In this document: one piece after another, positions 56,501 through 62,500 of the stretch | How the letters are laid out: each line of letters starts with the position of its first letter | Numbering within the stretch: the stretch's first letter is position 1 | NCBI GenBank assembly: GCA_963576725.1 | Contig: OY755246.1 | Coordinates: 78,721,540-78,785,539, forward strand | Reading direction: 5' to 3' | DNA from: Azorinus chamasolen | Lineage: Eukaryota > Mollusca > Bivalvia > Cardiida > Solecurtidae | Length of the DNA: 64,000 nucleotides | Notes under the pieces: model-generated | What the model was told of the DNA's origin: nothing | What the model saw: only the letters and a program-made list of their open reading frames with translations | Databases searched by the model: none | Position numbers and translations under genes: made by a program

Positions 56501-59500
56501 ATACAAGTGCTTAGTAGTAATTTTATTTATTCACATTACATATCAAGTACCATAACTCATTTTTAATCAATTTAACCCTTTCCCTGTTCTATGTTTATTC
56601 CAAGTCTCATTGACATTGCCTAAACTGTAGGGTCAGATCTATTTATCATTCAACGTCAAGAAATACAGTCACTTCCTACTAGCATAATATTTTCCAAGTC
56701 GGAGCTGTATTTTGTGAGGTACAGTGCGTGTGCACTGACCCGACTGGAATGCAAGTTTGGTTCAGTCAATAGGAGGAAAACGGAAGGACGAAAAAGGCAT
56801 AATTAAACATAAACATCAAATTAACACAATTTCTCACCTTTGTCTCAACTATCTGTCCATATAAAAGGATTAAATCAAGTTTGTTTTTGTTGTAAAAGTG
56901 GATGACGTCACTGCATGCCAACATGACGTCACGTAAATCGTACTTGCATGTATTTTCATCCAGGGGACGAAACCGCTTTAGCAATCTTTCTATTTCTTCA
57001 TTTTTTCCATTTTTCTTGGTGTTGCATGATAAAAGAATTACTATGCTAGTAGTTTGGAAGTTCAGCTGTATTTTGGCTCGTCAGAAAAGTATTTTTTTCA
57101 ACTCGCCACACTACAGCTGAACTTCCAAACTACTAGCATAGTAATTCTTATATATTTCCATAAGTAAAAAAATAGACCGTGGTTAGAAGGCTCCTGTAGA
57201 AGCCATCTGATCTGATTCTTCTGTGTTTGCATAGCCCATTTCCTCATATTGACGACTTTTGATGGCTCTGTAAATAGCACTTTGTGAAACCATTGTGATA
57301 AATAATGCAAATGCTCTATTTATCACAATGCCGAATGGTTTAAAACTACAAAATTCTAAAAAAAAAAATCCTTTTCTCTAATTAAAACTCCTTTTCGGTG
57401 GATTTATTCAAAGAGTTTGGGTCTTAAAATAGCTTATGAGGTAATTGGATAGGCGTATCTATGTTTATCATCGTTATCCAATAAACAGAGCCACAGATAA
57501 AGGTGCATACTCAAATACTAAAATCGCCATTTCTCCACCAAACCCAATGTCTTTAACATTTTCAGCTCGTCTGTTTCGAAGAAAAGTCAAGCTATTGTGA
57601 TCACTGAGTCGTAGGAGTCGTTGTCGTCAGTGCAATGTCATTGTCGGCTTGCAAAAACTTTAATGTAGCTCATTACTCGAAAAGTGTAAGAGGTATCAAC
57701 ATGAAACTTCATAGAAGGGTAGATCTCATTGAAGGGGAGGGCCCCTACATGAGAACTATAACTCTTGATTTTTTGGAGATATGGCCCTTTATCTTTTTCC
57801 AAATTTTTTTAATTTAGCTAGACAAGAACCAAATCAGGTGAGTGTTGACTCCGCACGCGGTGCTTGTTTAGAATTGTCTTGAAGAAACGATTCTAAAGTA
57901 TCATTAAAACATATGGTTTGGTGGAGAAATAAAGGAGTTATGCTTTTTATCAGGACCTGTATAATAATAACCTAACATTGTGTTTGTCCATACAGGGAGT
58001 TTGGGAAGTGCTAAGAGAAAAAGAAGTTTGACCCCAGCAAAGTCAAGCCGAGGAAGGAAGACGAAATCTAGATCAAAAAGTCGAGATCCAGATCCATCCT
58101 TTGATGATGTAGGTACCTGTTCATGCTCAAGTGAAAACATTTAAATCAGTATCCAAAGGTTACTGTGCATATTCAAATACTAAATTTTCATTACAGTAAA
58201 ACCTCTCTATAACGGCCACTTTATTGTGTTAACTAGTTAACCCTATTGTTTTTGAGGTCCCTAGGTCAAAGGTCAAGGTCACCATGACCTTAACTGGTGA
58301 CACAGTTTCTGGTCAATAACTGCTCAAGGGTTTGGCTTAGAATCTTCAAACTTGTTGTGGTGGTTTTTCATGACCACTAGATGACCCCTAATTTTTTTAG
58401 GTCACTAGGTTAAAGGTCAAGGTCACATGACCTTTAACTGATGAAATGGTTTCCGATCATGGGTTTGGCTTAGGATCTTCAAACTTGCTGTGGTGGTTGC
58501 TCATGACCACTAGATGAACACAATAGATTTTGAGGTCACTAGGTCAAATGTCAAGGTCACCATGACCTTAACTGGTGAAATGGTTTCGGATCAATAACTG
58601 CACAAGGGTTTGGCTTAGGATCTTCAAACTTGCTGTGGTGGTTGGACATGACCACTAGATGACCCATACTGTTTTTGAGGTCACTTGGTCAAAGATCAAG
58701 GTCACCATGACCTTACCATTATGGCTTGGCTTAGGATCTTCAAAACATCAAAATTGACAAAATGTTAACAGGCCATATCCCATTATGAAAAATAATCTAA
58801 TTAGTATTCATGATATCATTATTTCTTACATGAATATTTAACAAGTAAAGGCTAAGGACACAGAGTTTGTTAGTGGCCATTGTAAAAAAAGTGATATTGT
58901 ACTTCATACAGGAGGAAGATGAGCAGGATGGTGATGAAGAGGAGATGGCACCACAAGAAATCAGTGGTCTCAGAAAGAGTCTTCATACCTTATTGCAGGT
59001 AAGATCTTTTCCAAGTCCAATCCCTCCTCCTCCAGGGATTTTTTACAAGTGATTTTATAGCCATTATTGGGCTATGTTCATACGGCAAAAGGTGTGTGTG
59101 TGTTTTCCATTTTGATTGAAAAATTCCCAATTCAGAGGTAAAAGTGTTTAGCCAGAAAATTCAGTTAGACCGAAGCTTCTAGAATTCTATAAAATGTCTA
59201 TAAAATCCTACAAGAGCTGTCTGATCTGGGTCTGCTGTTTGTTATTTGAATTTTAGAGGTTTTGGCCTGACTGGGTCTATTGTGTTTTCAATAGACATTT
59301 GTAGGAGGGAATTTATTGAAATATTCTTACAGCTAAAAACTTCTGACAGAAAGTCCGACAAAATTCCTGATTTCAGGGGTATGGGTCATTTTCTAAAAAT
59401 TGGTAAAAAAAGCCCTGTCATCAAAAAGTTTAGGTGTCATTCTGTTCTCAAGGTTAAAGAGATTATCTATTAAAACATTTTATTGCTATATTTTCTTCTC

Positions 59501-62500
59501 TTTTCCACCAAGCTATTTTGTGACCATTCTTTAGAATCGTCCCGTCTCGTCTACCAAACTCTATGTTGTGGCCACTTTTTAGAAGTCATTTTCTACCAAA
59601 CTCTGTTATGACCAATCCTTTGAATCGCCTCGAAGTCATTTTCTACCAAACTCTCTGTAGTGACAATTCTTTAGGATCGACTCTTTGACTGGTCACTACA
59701 TAGGGTTTGTGGAAGATATTACTTCAAGACAATTGTAAAGAGTTTCAAAAAGTCTAAATTTACGTATTTTATCTTTATCATCAGACTTATTCTTCAAAAA
59801 GTTTAAATTACAGGGAAAAGGTTAAATTAAGATAAAAGATATACAGCTTCAAAAAATAAAGAGTGGTCACAGTCTAGGGTTTAGTGGAGAAATAAAGGAA
59901 CTATTCTTGAAAATGATTAAAATATGTATGTTATTTGGACTCCCAAGTTTGTCAAAAAGTGGTTGATTTTAATTTTTTCTATTGAATGGCATTATTATCT
60001 GCAATTTCTGTTGTTTTTCAGGATCTTGTTCGATTTCTTGGCAGATACTCTTTGAAGTCCTCTGTGTCTTCGGCATATCACACAGTCCAGATACTCGGCC
60101 AGTTGTCCCGTCAGGATGTTGAGACTTTTGATGGAAAATTTGAGAGCAGGTTGGGACTTATGTAGTTAACTGCCATTTCTATTTCTGCTAAGAATTACTG
60201 TATTTACCCAAACTATTCTGACAGGCATCTCCGCTCTCCACCTCCTTTTTACTGTTCCGTATTTATTCCAAATTTCAATTCCTGCTGAATACTCATGGAC
60301 TAAATAGTTATCATGAAAATGGAATGTGGAACATTGTAGTGATTTTAGAAAGAAATAGATCTATCAAACTCCTTTAGTAAACAGGACAGACTCTGATCAG
60401 ACAGCTCCTATAGGATCTACTCTGCTTGCAAAAACATGAAAATGAGGTTATATGAAGGAAAAGGGAAATAATTTTGTTCTGCACAATTATGATAATTTGC
60501 GTAACACTTATGTGTAACAAATAGTGCAGAACTAGAGGAGAAGATTGGTCTGAATCTATGCTATTATCTCATGCCGGAGCTATGTAGGTATGGCATTGTG
60601 AGTGTGCCAGTCTTTCAGTCTGTCAGGAGTCAGTCTCGGAAACTATTAGTTTTTCTATGAAACTATGTAAGTGTTTAGTGCCATAAAGAAAAAGTAGATC
60701 TGCAAGTATCACTTACATTGACATTGGAACACCAGAGTTGTGGTCCTTTGTTTGCCTAAAACTTAACCTTTTTGTCTTTCTTGAGTCATATTACAGAAAT
60801 AGTTCAGAATTTTCCAATGAAACATTGTGTTAACCCTGTCCTTCATATAAACGCCTTTTCACACATTTGCAAACAGAGCAGACCATGATCAGATGGCTCC
60901 TACAGGAGCCGTCTGATCAAGGTCTGCTCTGTTTATACAGTGTAGTATATTATTGATCTACTGATAGCTAAGATGGCAATAGGCTTCTAAACTTCCTTTA
61001 AATATTTATTTTTAGATAAATATTTGTTTTATACAACAAATTTTTCTTACCAAACTCGTTAGTGCTATAAAGTCACATAGATTCGGATGCTGAAATCATT
61101 ATACCCCCGCAAATGTAGTGTAAGAGGGGGGTATATACACAACCACTTGTTTTTTCTTTTTTTTTGATTTGTGATCAAGGCAGCTGAGCGGGGTATTCCA
61201 TCACCTTTTAGTGATAGTTCTAGTTTCATTTTGCAGATTTTTCGAAAATAAGAGAGGATTACATCTTTAACGCTTTCGGTGCTGAATAATTAAAACTGGC
61301 TCCTTTATTGAATATCAGTTAATCCTCCTCTTCATATGAACACCTTTTCGCACTTTTTGCAAACAGATTAGACCCAGAATAAAAATTCATCACTAAAATG
61401 ATTAGTATGACAAGCAGTGCAGATCCAGATCAAAGGGCTGCTGCAGGAGCAGCTCCCTCAGGGGCCCTTTGATCTGGGTCTACACTGTATGCAAAGGTCT
61501 TAATTACTTGGTTCCGGCACATCAAGGGTTAATACCTTACTAATCCGAACAAAAAAATAATTATCATTTATTGATCTTTAGCTCTTTTCCTGTTGAATAT
61601 TCATGTAACATCATGAATATTTACTAGCTGAATTTTCATAATGGCATAAACACAAGAGTTTTTAGCACTGATAGAAACTATAGTGAGATCTATTTTGATT
61701 TTACAAGCAAACAGAGAGCCATCTGATCTGTGTCTAGTCAGTTTTGCAAAGGCAAGGAAAAGCATTTGTTTGGAGGAAAGTGTTATAGGAAATTTTGTAT
61801 CACTAGTAATTCATCCTATTGTTTCCTTTCCTCATTTCTAAACCTTCAATTTCAGTGCTAGTCTTGAGAAACAGAGCATACCCGGACTGGCTTACAAGGT
61901 AAGGCAGACAATGCAATTTCTGTTTACACTTTTATAGGCTGTTTTGTCGAACACTTAAGCTACATATAGGTTAGACTGCATTAAGACCTTCATGAAATAG
62001 ACTGGGGGAGTGTCAGTGAAGCCAGTCTTTTTCATGAAGACTTGTCACTGGCAGTCTAACGGATTTAAACATCAGTTTCATTTTGAAGGTAATATTCCAG
62101 TCTTCACGAAAAACTGTCTGTAGACGGAATGTACTCTGCCATCCTTCAACGGAACAATTTTTGAATTATGCAGTATTGTTGATAACCATCCGATGTTGTG
62201 CACCTGCGATTGCAGATTAGTCTTCAGCATTAATCTGTCATGCTTCAACAGAACTTCTTTAAATTTTACAGTGTTTTTGATTACCATCGGAATGTGCACC
62301 TGTGATAACAGTTTCCTTCTTGAATTATCTCCCTTTTTGTAATTTTAACAAGTTAAATGTTGTCCATAGCTTTATTCTGCCGTATCTGAACAGATTTTTG
62401 TTGAATTGTGTAGTATTGTTGAACACCATCTGAAATTGTGCTCCTGCGCTTGTGGTTTTGATTTGATTCTTCAATCATGAATTATCTCCCTTCTCTTAGT

